This document shows positions 30,162 through 38,287 of a stretch of DNA of 64,000 bases, in pieces. The DNA lies in assembly GCA_024760545.1 (NCBI GenBank), contig CP060501.1, positions 1,339,501 through 1,403,500 of the forward strand, written 5' to 3'. Below the pieces are notes generated by a model that was given only the letters and a program-made list of their open reading frames with translations, ran no database searches and had not been told where the DNA came from. The position numbers and the translations under genes are program-made. Source of the stretch: Nitrospira sp. (GTDB lineage Bacteria > Nitrospirota > Nitrospiria > Nitrospirales > Nitrospiraceae). Each line of letters starts with the position of its first letter. Within the stretch, counting starts at the first letter, position 1.

Positions 30162-30578
30162 ATGGCACGGGACGAAAACGAAACCAGCCCAGATCGGGTC
30201 TTCTCCCTCTTCGAGGCGAATCAGTTAATCCCTCAGCTCCAGGCGCACCTGTCGACCGTCCAAGAAAGTAAGGCCGTGCTTCTGCGAACCCGTGAGGAAG
30301 TGAGCAAAGCCTCGGCCAAGGCTTGTTTTGGAGGGGGGACACCCGCCGGAGTCCCGTATGTGAAAAGCCTCCAGGACATCAGCACCAACCTCCACGCTAT
30401 CCATGAGTTGGGAGTCGTTGTGAAGGACATCGACCTAGGGTTGTGCGACTTTCCGCATATCCGCAACGGCCGAATCGTCTACTTGTGCTGGAAACTCGGC
30501 GAAAAGGAAATCCGTTGGTGGCACGAAGTTACAACCGGATACAACGATCGTTGTCCCATTGAAGAAGAACCTACCTAG
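30162..30578 (+). CDS. DUF2203-family protein
   Basis: The 138-residue protein begins with the family-typical F-(S/T)-x-x-EAN-x-L-x-P-x-L pattern (VFSLFEANQLIPQLQAHLS). It has a helical N-terminal half and ends with KDIDLGLCDFPHIRNGRIVYLCWKLGE and a WWHE motif, all hallmarks of DUF2203. The function of the family is unknown. I start at the ATG at 30162; an ATG at 30135 is also in frame, and neither has a strong ribosome-binding site. It is followed by a YciI-like gene. Confidence 0.8.
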   Translation: MARDENETSPDRVFSLFEANQLIPQLQAHLSTVQESKAVLLRTREEVSKASAKACFGGGTPAGVPYVKSLQDISTNLHAIHELGVVVKDIDLGLCDFPHIRNGRIVYLCWKLGEKEIRWWHEVTTGYNDRCPIEEEPT

Positions 30579-30632
30579 TCCGATCCCTCGGCCCGATAGA
30601 ACAGGGACAAACCTGATCAGCAAACCAGTGAT

Positions 30633-30911
30633 ATGAAGTTCGTCATCATCGGTTACGATAGCCCAGAGGGAGAAGCCAAGCGGAAGGTGCATCGTCCTGC
30701 TCATTTGGCCAACCTCGAACCGCTGGATAAGGAAGGGCGAGTGGTTTTGGCCGGCCCCCTGACGGATAAAACCGGAAGCTTGCTGGTATTGGAGTTCGAG
30801 ACTCAGGCGGAGGCCGAAGAGTTCGCCCGCAATGACCCATATACGGTTCAAGGTGTCTTCGAAAGACTTGAAATTCACCCATTTATGCAGGTTTTTCCCA
30901 AACAAGCCTGA
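30633..30911 (+). CDS. YciI-like protein
   Basis: A 92-residue ferredoxin-fold protein of the YciI/YCII family. It starts MKFVIIGYDSPEGEAKRK, has the conserved His in VHRPAHLANL, a GRVVLAGPL strand-turn and AEEFARNDPYTVQGV. Members are small dimeric enzymes or dehydrochlorinase-like proteins, and the catalytic His-Asp pair appears to be kept. The substrate is unknown. It sits about 55 nt after the DUF2203 gene and is probably cotranscribed with it. Confidence 0.88.
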   Translation: MKFVIIGYDSPEGEAKRKVHRPAHLANLEPLDKEGRVVLAGPLTDKTGSLLVLEFETQAEAEEFARNDPYTVQGVFERLEIHPFMQVFPKQA

Positions 30912-30958
30912 CGCTCCCCTCGTGCGCTGTACAAGACTTGCCCTTCACTTTAGAAGCA

Positions 30959-30987
30959 TTGTCTGACCTGAACCCGAGCGGTATAGT
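30959..30987 (+). promoter_or_regulatory. Predicted promoter of the TPR-protein gene
   Basis: TTGTCT (30959-30964) and TATAGT (30982-30987) are 17 nt apart. The expected transcription start is at or next to the ATG at 30994, so the mRNA may be leaderless or use the inner ATG at 31009. Confidence 0.5.
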
Positions 30988-30993
30988 TGTGGC

Positions 30994-32265
30994 ATGACTT
31001 TTCGCCACATGTCGGGTGTGATTTCAATCATCACTGTCTCAGTACTCGCTCTGTATCAATACACGAATGCTTCGGAAACCACCATCGTGGCTGAAGGACA
31101 CTATGTGATGGGAGATGGTGACACGCTGGCCCTAGCTGAGGAACGAGTGCTCCAGCGAGCCCAACGTAGAGCGGTTGAAGAAGCAGGATTATACATTGAG
31201 TCAACCTTTCACGACCTAGAAAGAATCGAGGCCGGCACGAATTTCCAATCAAGTTCATTGGAGGTTCGCACTATTGCTGCCGCAATAACAAAAACCGAAA
31301 TTCTGGAGTCACGCCGCTCTTTCGTAAATGACCGGCCTAGTTTCTATACTCGTATTCGCGCGGTCGTCGACCTCGATAACCTTCAAGCAGCAGTTCAGCG
31401 ATGGCAGTCCGAACAGCGTTTGGCCGAACACTTTCGTCGTCTTCAGAAAGAGAATACCGAACTCAAAGCGCAGCTCGATGAGCTGAGGACCTCTCCTATT
31501 AGAGCGCGGACTCTTATTATCGAGCCCCTTGGCCGCACTAATAAGGCCCGTGAACAGGCTCGAACCTTGGTCGAGAAAGCAATTCTCGCTCAGCTTCTTC
31601 CCCAGAAGCTTGACTTGACCTCGCAGGCGGCTGCCTTGGACCCTCAATCCGTCGAACCTTTGATCGTACGCGGCCAAACATACTTGCGGCTCGCTTCCGC
31701 TGCATATTCCAATAGATCTAGGCCAAGCGAATATTCGGAATATGTCGATAATGCCCGGATGGATTTCGATCGTGCACTGCTCATGGATCCGAGAAATACC
31801 TGGGCTCTTCTTGGTCATGGCGACGTCAACACGTGGCTCAATCGTCCCGAGGAAGCCGCGCACTCGTTCGAGCAGGCCCTCGCGTTGGATCCCTTCTTTG
31901 ACCTGGCACGTCACCGGCTCATTGATTTGTACACCGCCGAGGCCCGAAAATTGGTCGCTCTCAAACAGTGGTCCGCTGCTCTAACAGTCTTGCACAAGTG
32001 CTTACCGCCTCGAATTCCTGACAGTTGGATTCCCCACCAGAAAGAGGCGTATTTTCTCAGGAGCACGGTCTATAGGAAGTTGGAAAAACCGATCCAGGCA
32101 ATCGACGACCTCAGCGCGATCCTACGAGCCGATCCCACCGATTTTCATATCTTGCTCGCAAGAGCAAAGCTTTATCAGGAAGGACTTGAAGGGCGCTCCG
32201 CAAAAGACGATTACGAGCGAGCTTGTATGCTCGGATCAACGGAGGCCTGCGAACAGCTCCCATAG
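30994..32265 (+). CDS. Secreted TPR-repeat protein
   Basis: The 423-residue product has an N-terminal hydrophobic signal segment (VISIITVSVLALYQYTNA). A domain with VAEGHYVMGDGDTLALAEERVLQRAQRRAVEEAG follows, resembling LPP20/FlgT-like exported domains. Then come a short coiled coil (QSEQRLAEHFRRLQKENTEL) and at least three TPR units (residues about 215-400). It is expected in the periplasm or envelope as a protein-interaction scaffold, but the partner is unknown. No ribosome-binding site is obvious at 30994. The neighbouring oxidoreductase operon starts from its own promoter. Confidence 0.78.
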   Translation: MTFRHMSGVISIITVSVLALYQYTNASETTIVAEGHYVMGDGDTLALAEERVLQRAQRRAVEEAGLYIESTFHDLERIEAGTNFQSSSLEVRTIAAAITKTEILESRRSFVNDRPSFYTRIRAVVDLDNLQAAVQRWQSEQRLAEHFRRLQKENTELKAQLDELRTSPIRARTLIIEPLGRTNKAREQARTLVEKAILAQLLPQKLDLTSQAAALDPQSVEPLIVRGQTYLRLASAAYSNRSRPSEYSEYVDNARMDFDRALLMDPRNTWALLGHGDVNTWLNRPEEAAHSFEQALALDPFFDLARHRLIDLYTAEARKLVALKQWSAALTVLHKCLPPRIPDSWIPHQKEAYFLRSTVYRKLEKPIQAIDDLSAILRADPTDFHILLARAKLYQEGLEGRSAKDDYERACMLGSTEACEQLP

Positions 32266-32340
32266 CGACTTTTCTTCGCTTGGGGGTTCCTTGGGGTCAC
32301 TGCGCAAGCCCTTGTTCCGGACCGGTCGTAGAACCCTCAT

Positions 32341-32370
32341 TTGACAATACAAAAGAGTGCTACCTATAAT
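32341..32370 (+). promoter_or_regulatory. Consensus sigma-70 promoter of the oxidoreductase operon
   Basis: TTGACA (32341-32346) and TATAAT (32365-32370) are both perfect consensus hexamers with an 18-nt spacer. No better promoter is seen in the window, consistent with a highly expressed central carbon operon. Confidence 0.85.
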
Positions 32371-32587
32371 GCGGCGGGCATTGTGCGCGACGGTCTGTGC
32401 TCCTTAACCTGCTTGGGACAAAGGGCCTAATTTGTCTAGCCGATAGTGGCCCGAAAGCTCGTTTCCGTGGGCCTTCTGCGATGTTGCGGAATGATTGAGA
32501 AACAGCTTAGAGTGTTTAGAGAATCAAGTGGCTGAAAAAACACCATTTCTTCCATCAACCCAATATTTTCCCGGAGTGTAGGTTGTG
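32371..32587 (+). other. Long 5' untranslated leader of the oxidoreductase operon
   Basis: About 210 nt separate the consensus promoter from the first start codon. There are short self-complementary segments (for example GGCCCGAAAGC with GTGGGCC near 32446-32475), but no riboswitch I can name. A leader this long may carry post-transcriptional control. Confidence 0.45.
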
Positions 32588-33220
32588 ATGAGTGATTATC
32601 GTGTGCTCCCAGGACCAGAACACTTTCTTCCACCAGCCGCTGCCAGCATGGGGATTCGACTACCGAATCCAGGAGAAGCCCACATCAACGGTGTGATCAC
32701 CTCGGAAGATCAAGCCTATGAAGAAGCAGCGCGTCAGTTCTTAATGGCGAAAGTCCCGACAATCTTCCCCGGGCCCTTGGTGCTGTGGGCATGGAACGAA
32801 AAGGCTGCAAAGAAAGCGACGGCCATTCGACATCTTTTTAACACGCTCAAGGAATGCGTTCAGCCGAGCCAAAAGCCGATGTTGATTCCAATGCCGGACT
32901 ACCGCCCCAAGTATCCAAAGATCAACCCAGAAGTCGAGATCAACCCGAATCATCCCAATTTGACGATCTGGCACAACAAGATCGACTGCTGCATATTTAT
33001 CGGCGTCCATTGTCACCAGGCTAATCTGTCGCTAAAAATCATTCGCGGTGGAACATCCTGTTATACTATCGCTATGTGTGCGCAGGCCGGCCATGAGGAT
33101 GCCATGCTTTCATTCCGCGATGCATCCGTCGACAAGATCATGCGATTGGCCGATACCGTAAAGCGATTGAAAGGGACCGTCCAGCCACGTTTGTCAGCCA
33201 AAAACGGGGCTTCGAATTAA
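32588..33220 (+). CDS. Accessory (epsilon-like) subunit of 2-oxoacid:ferredoxin oxidoreductase
   Basis: The 210-residue protein begins SDYRVLPGPEHFLPPAAASMG and has a core FLMAKVPTIFPGPLVLWAWNEKA. Cysteines appear in DCCIFIGVHCHQANL and SCYTIAMCAQ, with no classical ferredoxin motif. It is the first gene of the operon, directly before the alpha subunit. Its size and place fit the extra fifth subunit of the Hydrogenobacter/Nitrospira-type enzyme, sometimes annotated as a carbon monoxide dehydrogenase beta-subunit-like protein. The role is inferred from context. Start at ATG 32588; a GTG at 32585 is adjacent. Confidence 0.65.
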   Translation: MSDYRVLPGPEHFLPPAAASMGIRLPNPGEAHINGVITSEDQAYEEAARQFLMAKVPTIFPGPLVLWAWNEKAAKKATAIRHLFNTLKECVQPSQKPMLIPMPDYRPKYPKINPEVEINPNHPNLTIWHNKIDCCIFIGVHCHQANLSLKIIRGGTSCYTIAMCAQAGHEDAMLSFRDASVDKIMRLADTVKRLKGTVQPRLSAKNGASN

Positions 33221-33260
33221 CGATTTGAGACCCACGAGCGTGTGAAAGGAGGCCGAGTCC

Positions 33261-34472
33261 ATGGCAGAAACAAAATCAGTCATTGGAACGAAGAATAAAA
33301 AAGGGCAGACCTATACAGATACCTGGAAAATGATGAATGAGGCTCCGCGCACGCCTTCATTCTTCACGGGCAGCGAAGTCATCAAGGAAGCTCTGCGTCG
33401 GGCAAGTTGCGATGTCATGATCGCGTATCCGATCACACCACAGAGTGAAGCCGCCGCATTGATCGGCGAATTATTTGCGGAAGGCTATATCGGAGACTAT
33501 TTCCGAGGCGAGAGCGAATTTGCCGTCATGTCGCAATGTGCAGGGTCCGCGTTTGGCGGAGCTCGTGTGTTCACGACAACAGCAGGACCGGGCACCATGC
33601 GCGCCATGGAAAACTTTCCAATGTGGGCTGGGTCGAGGTTGCCAATCCAAATGATCGTAACCTGCCGGGGTATCAACTCCCCCTTGTCGATACAACCGGA
33701 CACTCTTGAGATTGCCTATTTGCTGAATACCGGCATGCTGGTGTGGCACGCAGAAACTGCTCAAGATTTCTTCGATTGGATTCTGAAGGGGTACATGGTT
33801 TCTGAAGAGCCGGATGTGCACCTCCCGCTCGCACTCTGCTGCGATGGATTCTTTGTTACACACACAAAAGATGTCGTGAATCTCACTCCTGCGGACATGT
33901 GCCTCCCGCCATATGATCCCTACCGATCCCCCGTACCGTGTATGGATATGGAATGTCCGCCTGTTCGCATGATGCGCGATCCATTTGTCATGAAGAGTAA
34001 CTATATCAGCTATGCAACCCATGCCAGTTGGCAGCAAGAGATTTGGGCTGCTGTCGAACGCTCGCGAAAACATTCGATCCATTGGCTGAATGGTCTGATC
34101 GACACGGAAAATACAGACGCAGATGTTGTGATCGTAGCTTCAGGCACTGCTGTTTCTCAGGGTCGAGAAGCGATCCGGTTGTTGGAGGACGAAGGCGTGC
34201 GATGTGGTCTAGTGAAGGTGAAAACATTACGCCCCTGGCCGGAAGAAGAAATTCGAGAGGCTACCAAGAACGCGAAACACATTTTTGTGCCAGAGTTCAA
34301 CGTGACCGGTTGGCTCGCCAAGGAAATCCGGGCGACGATCCCAAATCCTCATCGTGTTCATGCCGGTCCGCATGTCTGCGGCGGCATGACTATGCCACCC
34401 GAGATTATCGTATCGGAGATCAAGACAGCCCTCGGGATGAAGACCTTCTCCCTGGCTGGTCGTGGAAGCTGA
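33261..34472 (+). CDS. porA: 2-oxoacid:ferredoxin oxidoreductase, alpha subunit
   Basis: Binds part of the thiamine diphosphate site. In the reductive TCA cycle this enzyme carboxylates acetyl-CoA to pyruvate, or succinyl-CoA to 2-oxoglutarate. The 403-residue product has the alpha motif MIAYPITPQSEAAALIGELF. The GESEFAVMSQCAGSAFGGARVFTTTAGPG segment follows, then a C-terminal transketolase-like domain (VVIVASGTAVSQGREAIRLL). Pyruvate versus 2-oxoglutarate specificity cannot be decided here. A GGAGG site precedes the ATG. Confidence 0.92.
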   Translation: MAETKSVIGTKNKKGQTYTDTWKMMNEAPRTPSFFTGSEVIKEALRRASCDVMIAYPITPQSEAAALIGELFAEGYIGDYFRGESEFAVMSQCAGSAFGGARVFTTTAGPGTMRAMENFPMWAGSRLPIQMIVTCRGINSPLSIQPDTLEIAYLLNTGMLVWHAETAQDFFDWILKGYMVSEEPDVHLPLALCCDGFFVTHTKDVVNLTPADMCLPPYDPYRSPVPCMDMECPPVRMMRDPFVMKSNYISYATHASWQQEIWAAVERSRKHSIHWLNGLIDTENTDADVVIVASGTAVSQGREAIRLLEDEGVRCGLVKVKTLRPWPEEEIREATKNAKHIFVPEFNVTGWLAKEIRATIPNPHRVHAGPHVCGGMTMPPEIIVSEIKTALGMKTFSLAGRGS

Positions 34473-34527
34473 GTTGCACTGACTTCGAACCTGTTCGCTC
34501 TAGATGAGCGTACCTGAGGAGGCCATA

Positions 34528-35439
34528 ATGAGCAAAGAACGTATCCAAATTTCCGAAGCCCTGTACGACATCATGCCGTCGGACTACCAAGACCTTGTGA
34601 AAAGTGCGACCTACGGCAAGGAAGATCGGGGTTGGAAAGACATCGGGACATCCAAGGAATTGATTGAGCAGCACTCACTGTGTGCCGGCTGCCCTGAATC
34701 GATGGCCTTCCGTTACATCTTGGCCTCTCTCCCGAATCCAGAGGATACCGTCATGGTCGGTTCCACCGGCTGTACGAGCTTAGTATTTCCAATGGTCGCC
34801 GTTCATAACATCCACTCGTTGTTCGGGAACCAGAACGCAATCGCATCAGGTCTCAAGCGTGCCCTCAGTGTCCGGTTCCCCGATCGCGTGAAGGACGTCG
34901 TCGTCCTCGCTGGCGATGGCGCCACTGTCGACATCGGATTGGATATGACGCTGCAAGCGTGGTTCCGCCAAGAGAAATTCACGACAATTTGCTTCGACAA
35001 TGAGCTCTACGCCAACACCGGCGGCCAGGAGAGCGGGCTCATGCAAAAAGGCTTTGTCGCCAAGATGGCACCGGTCGGGAAGTTGTTCGATAAGGTGCGG
35101 TTGCCTGAGATCGCTCGCGAGTCCGGTTGTCACTATGTTGTGAACTGCACGGTCAGCAAGCCGTCGCTGGTTGAAAAGGTCATCCGCAACGCGGTCCATA
35201 TCGCCCGCGAAATCGGCCCCACTTATCTCCAGCTCTACACGCCATGCATTCTCGAAATCGGCAAGAACAGCATGGAAGGGTTGCAAGAAATGCGTGACTC
35301 TGAAAAGCCGACGGAGCGTTTCGCGTATAAGGAATACGTCAGCGAACCGGCAAAGCAACTCTTGGCTGAACTGGCCGCAAAGGACAAAGAGCGGAAAGCA
35401 GCGGCTAAACAATTGGCCGCACAAGCACAAGCGAATTAG
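34528..35439 (+). CDS. porB: 2-oxoacid:ferredoxin oxidoreductase, beta subunit
   Basis: Carries the thiamine-diphosphate pyrophosphate site and a cysteine set for an iron-sulfur cluster. The 303-residue product has HSLCAGCPESMAFRYI (Cys pair) and GSTGCTSLVFP. The TPP motif is AGDGATVDIGLDMTLQA with NELYANTGGQESG. A lysine/alanine-rich tail of about 25 residues ends the protein. ATG 34528 has GAGGAGG; the extension from 34504 is not conserved. It follows the alpha subunit. Confidence 0.93.
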   Translation: MSKERIQISEALYDIMPSDYQDLVKSATYGKEDRGWKDIGTSKELIEQHSLCAGCPESMAFRYILASLPNPEDTVMVGSTGCTSLVFPMVAVHNIHSLFGNQNAIASGLKRALSVRFPDRVKDVVVLAGDGATVDIGLDMTLQAWFRQEKFTTICFDNELYANTGGQESGLMQKGFVAKMAPVGKLFDKVRLPEIARESGCHYVVNCTVSKPSLVEKVIRNAVHIAREIGPTYLQLYTPCILEIGKNSMEGLQEMRDSEKPTERFAYKEYVSEPAKQLLAELAAKDKERKAAAKQLAAQAQAN

Positions 35440-35453
35440 ACCGGAGGCCATTC

Positions 35454-36161
35454 ATGATCAAGAAACGACTCAATATCCGGATGTCTGGCTTGGGCGGGCA
35501 GGGCGCCGTCACCGCCGCTCATGTCATGGCTATGGCTGCCAATCGGGATGGGAAATTCTCCATCTCAAACCCCTTCTTCGGCGCCGAGAAACGCATGGCA
35601 CCGGCAGAAAGCTATTGCCGTATCGGCATCGAACGGATCTATGATCGCGGCGAACTCGTATTCCCGGATGTGATCGAAGTATTCCATCCTCAGGTCATTA
35701 CGATGGGGAAAAGCTATACCATGCCGTTCTACTCAGGGATTAAGGAAGGCGGCGTCGTTATTATCAATTCCGGCCAACCTCTGTTGTCGGAAGAAGACGT
35801 CCAGCGCCTCGAAGACTTGAATGTGGCCGTCTTTTATATCGCGGGAACCGAGCTGGCAATCGAGACTGCGGGTACGGAATTGTCGACCAATATGACCATG
35901 ATCGGTTCAGTTGCCGGCATTACCAATTGCGTATCGATGGAAGCTTTAGATGGAGCCCTCCAAGAAAGATTCGGCAAGAAGTTTGTCGCTTCCGGTGGAA
36001 CCGCCTCACTGGACGAAGCGATCAAGAAGAAGTTCGCCAAGAAAGAAATGCTCCTGGCGAAAAATCTGGCGACCGTGAAGCGTGCTTACGAAATCGCCGG
36101 AGAATGGGCCGAGAAGAACAAGATCGAGCTGCGAGTCGGTAATCCGGCCGTCGCTGCGTAA
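35454..36161 (+). CDS. porG: 2-oxoacid:ferredoxin oxidoreductase, gamma subunit
   Basis: The 235-residue gamma (domain III) subunit is recognised by the N-terminal RMSGLGGQGAVTAAHVMAMA and the SNPFFGAEKRMAPAESYCRI loop, which contribute to the CoA and substrate site. The C-terminal 50 residues are a helical extension with many lysines. A GGAGGCC site precedes the ATG, 12 nt after the beta-subunit stop. Confidence 0.93.
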   Translation: MIKKRLNIRMSGLGGQGAVTAAHVMAMAANRDGKFSISNPFFGAEKRMAPAESYCRIGIERIYDRGELVFPDVIEVFHPQVITMGKSYTMPFYSGIKEGGVVIINSGQPLLSEEDVQRLEDLNVAVFYIAGTELAIETAGTELSTNMTMIGSVAGITNCVSMEALDGALQERFGKKFVASGGTASLDEAIKKKFAKKEMLLAKNLATVKRAYEIAGEWAEKNKIELRVGNPAVAA

Positions 36162-36179
36162 CAGAAGGAATCACGTTGC

Positions 36180-36458
36180 ATGTATAATGTCGCGCAAGTC
36201 ATTGATGAAAAATGCACGGCCAAGAAAGGCTGTCGGCTGTGCATCATGTACTGTCCAGAGGCCAACTGTTTAGATTTGAACACCAGCAAGATGGTAGCCG
36301 AAGTTATTATCGACCGCTGCAAAGGCTGCGAACTATGTGTCGTCGTCTGCAACGCCGCCAAGCACGAAGCCATCACAATGCAGGCTGTTAGCGCTACCGG
36401 ACAGTTGATGTCGAAAAAGGGTGAATCCGCAGCCTTGGGGCAAGCCTACCAGGGCTAA
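36180..36458 (+). CDS. porD: 2-oxoacid:ferredoxin oxidoreductase, delta (2x[4Fe-4S]) subunit
   Basis: The 92-residue ferredoxin-like subunit has two cluster motifs, CTAKKGCRLCIMYCPE and CKGCELCVVVCN. The first has an expanded first spacing (C-x5-C instead of C-x2-C). It passes electrons between the TPP site and ferredoxin. It is the last subunit gene before a strong intrinsic terminator. Confidence 0.93.
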   Translation: MYNVAQVIDEKCTAKKGCRLCIMYCPEANCLDLNTSKMVAEVIIDRCKGCELCVVVCNAAKHEAITMQAVSATGQLMSKKGESAALGQAYQG

Positions 36459-36477
36459 ACCGATTCGATTCGAATTG

Positions 36478-36513
36478 AAAGCCCCATAGCGTCAGCGCTA
36501 TGGGGCTTTTTCT
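36478..36513 (+). terminator. Intrinsic terminator after the oxidoreductase operon
   Basis: GCCCCATAGCG, a three-base loop and CGCTATGGGGC are followed by TTTTTCTT. It starts 20 nt after the delta-subunit stop. It could also be partly read through into the 89-residue ORF that begins only about 20 nt further on. Confidence 0.92.
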
Positions 36514-36533
36514 TGCTGATCAGTGAGGCACCT

Positions 36534-36803
36534 ATGGAAAATGAAGACAACGTGATTGATGAGTTGCTCGGGGAAATTGCCGGCTTGGTCAACGAATATC
36601 CAAAGGCGATCGAGCGACGGGCAGCGGTCATCCAATCCACGGGCAAGGACCCGGAACTCGTCGAAAAACTCGTTAAAGCAGCCGACACCATGCGCGATAG
36701 CGGCAATCTCTATCTCACATGGGCCAAACATTATGCCGCACTGGCCAAAGGCAACACCGACGCTTTATCGGATGAAGACGAGACCGAAGATTTCGACGTC
36801 TAA
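36534..36803 (+). CDS. Small conserved-looking acidic protein of unknown function
   Basis: The 89-residue, strongly acidic, predicted all-helical protein starts MENEDNVIDELLGEIAGLV and ends in an Asp/Glu-rich tail (SDEDETEDFDV). It has no signal, metal motif or known domain. The ATG at 36534 has GTGAGG upstream. It lies just after the oxidoreductase terminator and before tRNA-Asn. It might be a read-through member of the operon, but no evidence links its function to it. Confidence 0.65.
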   Translation: MENEDNVIDELLGEIAGLVNEYPKAIERRAAVIQSTGKDPELVEKLVKAADTMRDSGNLYLTWAKHYAALAKGNTDALSDEDETEDFDV

Positions 36804-36815
36804 AAAATCTCCCTA

Positions 36816-36844
36816 TTGCACAAAAAGTTTTGCTAGAATATCAC
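36816..36844 (+). promoter_or_regulatory. Predicted promoter of tRNA-Asn
   Basis: TTGCAC (36816-36821) and TATCAC (36839-36844) are 17 nt apart, and the tRNA begins 22 nt after the -10 element. Confidence 0.55.
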
Positions 36845-36866
36845 TTTCTTTCACTTGAAACTCTGT

Positions 36867-36942
36867 TCCCCGGTAGCTCAGTTGGTAGAGCAGCCGGCTG
36901 TTAACCGGCTGGTCGCAGGTTCGAGTCCTGCCCGGGGAGCCA
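36867..36942 (+). tRNA. tRNA-Asn (GTT)
   Basis: A 76-nt cloverleaf. Acceptor TCCCCGG pairs with CCGGGGA, the D-arm contains AGCTCAGTTGG, the anticodon loop is CTGTTAA (GTT, asparagine), the T-arm is GCAGGTTCGAGTCCTGC, and CCA is encoded. Confidence 0.97.
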
Positions 36943-37253
36943 ATTTATCTTGTGTCGGATTGCCCTTCGTTGAGATTCCTCCCTGTAGCGGCTTTCTCTC
37001 CCCCTGCAATGTCGACAATCCGGCCGGCGATTCAGTGCTCGCTTCTTCATACCATATGGCCATCTCTTGTCGGAATCCAACCCTGCTCACAGCAAATCCT
37101 CATGACTTCACCGATAGCCGAAGCACAATTCCTCTATTAGAATGGTGGTGTGGTTCCGAAAACGATGCTTCTCATGGGGCGCATATGGTATGAGGAAAAC
37201 CGGCAGCAAGGTCCACTCCCCATCGAAAAGCCTGGCGCACCATACTGCAGCGT
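36943..37253 (+). other. Intergenic region after tRNA-Asn
   Basis: About 310 bp with no convincing gene, terminator or promoter. The reading frames here lack ribosome-binding sites and family features. Confidence 0.4.
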
Positions 37254-38255
37254 ATGATCAATCACACGATACTTGATATTGCCTCGTCCTTTCAGCCTCC
37301 GGCCCCCCTTCGGAACGCTCATCTCATGACCCTCGTCCCTCGCTACCTGCCGCGGGACACATCCTTGGCCAGATTGCCTCAAGAGTCGCGCTTCTTTTCC
37401 GTCGAACCGCATGCGCAACTCCAAGGATTCTGCCATTGGCAAGACAATCGCGAGACGTCTCCCACCGTGATCTTGGTCCATGGGCTTGAAGGCTGCAGCG
37501 ATTCTCGCTACATGCGCGGCATCGCGGCAAAGGCCTATCGCTCGGGTTTCAACGTCGTTCGCATGAATCAACGAACTTGTGGCGGGACCGAACATCTCTC
37601 CTCAACTCTTTATAACAGCGGCTTGAGCGGAGATTACCGCGCGATCATCAGCGAATTGGTTCATCGAGACGGATTGGACGACATCTGGTTGGTCGGCTAT
37701 TCCATGGGAGGGAATCTGGTGCTCAAGGCAGCCGGTGAGCTCGGCCAAGTCGAGCCGGCGCTCGCGGGAGTTGCAGCAGTATGCCCGAATATCGACCCGA
37801 CCGTGTGTGCGCGCGCGTTGGAGGAATCGCGCAATTGGATCTACCATCGCCATTTTCTGACGAGGTTGAAATCACGCCTTCGGCGCAAAGCGGCGCTGTT
37901 GCCTGGGAAGTGGGATCTGTCGGCACTCGATCGGATCGCCACGATCAGTGAATTTGACGATCGTTACACCGCTGGAGACGGGGGATATCGGGACGGCGCC
38001 GATTACTATGATCGGGCGGGAGCACGCCATGTGCTCGAAAACATCACCGTTCCTACCCTCATCATTACGGCACAAGACGACCCCTTCATTCCCTACCCGA
38101 TGTTCACTGTGCCGAAGATTCAACGGCATCCCAGAATTCGCATGATCGCTCCTCGCTACGGAGGTCATTGCGGATTTTTTCATCGAGGTCGGAACGGAGA
38201 GGATCCCTACTGGGCGGAGAATCGAATCGTAGACTTTTTAACGAGACGGATCTAA
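37254..38255 (+). CDS. YheT-type alpha/beta hydrolase
   Basis: The 333-residue protein belongs to the YheT/ABHD1-3 group. It has the family N-terminal FQPPAPLRNAHLMTLVPRYL and VILVHGLEGCSDSRYMRG (oxyanion region). The nucleophile elbow is GYSMGGNLVLK with Ser, and an acid (DDPFIP) and the catalytic His in GGHCGFF come near the end. It is probably an esterase or lipase of unknown substrate. The start is uncertain because no ribosome-binding site is clear, but the conserved residues extend to near the chosen ATG. Confidence 0.88.
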   Translation: MINHTILDIASSFQPPAPLRNAHLMTLVPRYLPRDTSLARLPQESRFFSVEPHAQLQGFCHWQDNRETSPTVILVHGLEGCSDSRYMRGIAAKAYRSGFNVVRMNQRTCGGTEHLSSTLYNSGLSGDYRAIISELVHRDGLDDIWLVGYSMGGNLVLKAAGELGQVEPALAGVAAVCPNIDPTVCARALEESRNWIYHRHFLTRLKSRLRRKAALLPGKWDLSALDRIATISEFDDRYTAGDGGYRDGADYYDRAGARHVLENITVPTLIITAQDDPFIPYPMFTVPKIQRHPRIRMIAPRYGGHCGFFHRGRNGEDPYWAENRIVDFLTRRI

Positions 38256-38287
38256 CAAAGCCACGCCAGGGTCGCGGCCGAATCGGA

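Noticed and set aside
36855-37193. ORF running through tRNA-Asn
   Set aside because: Its first third is the tRNA itself, so it cannot be a real protein gene.
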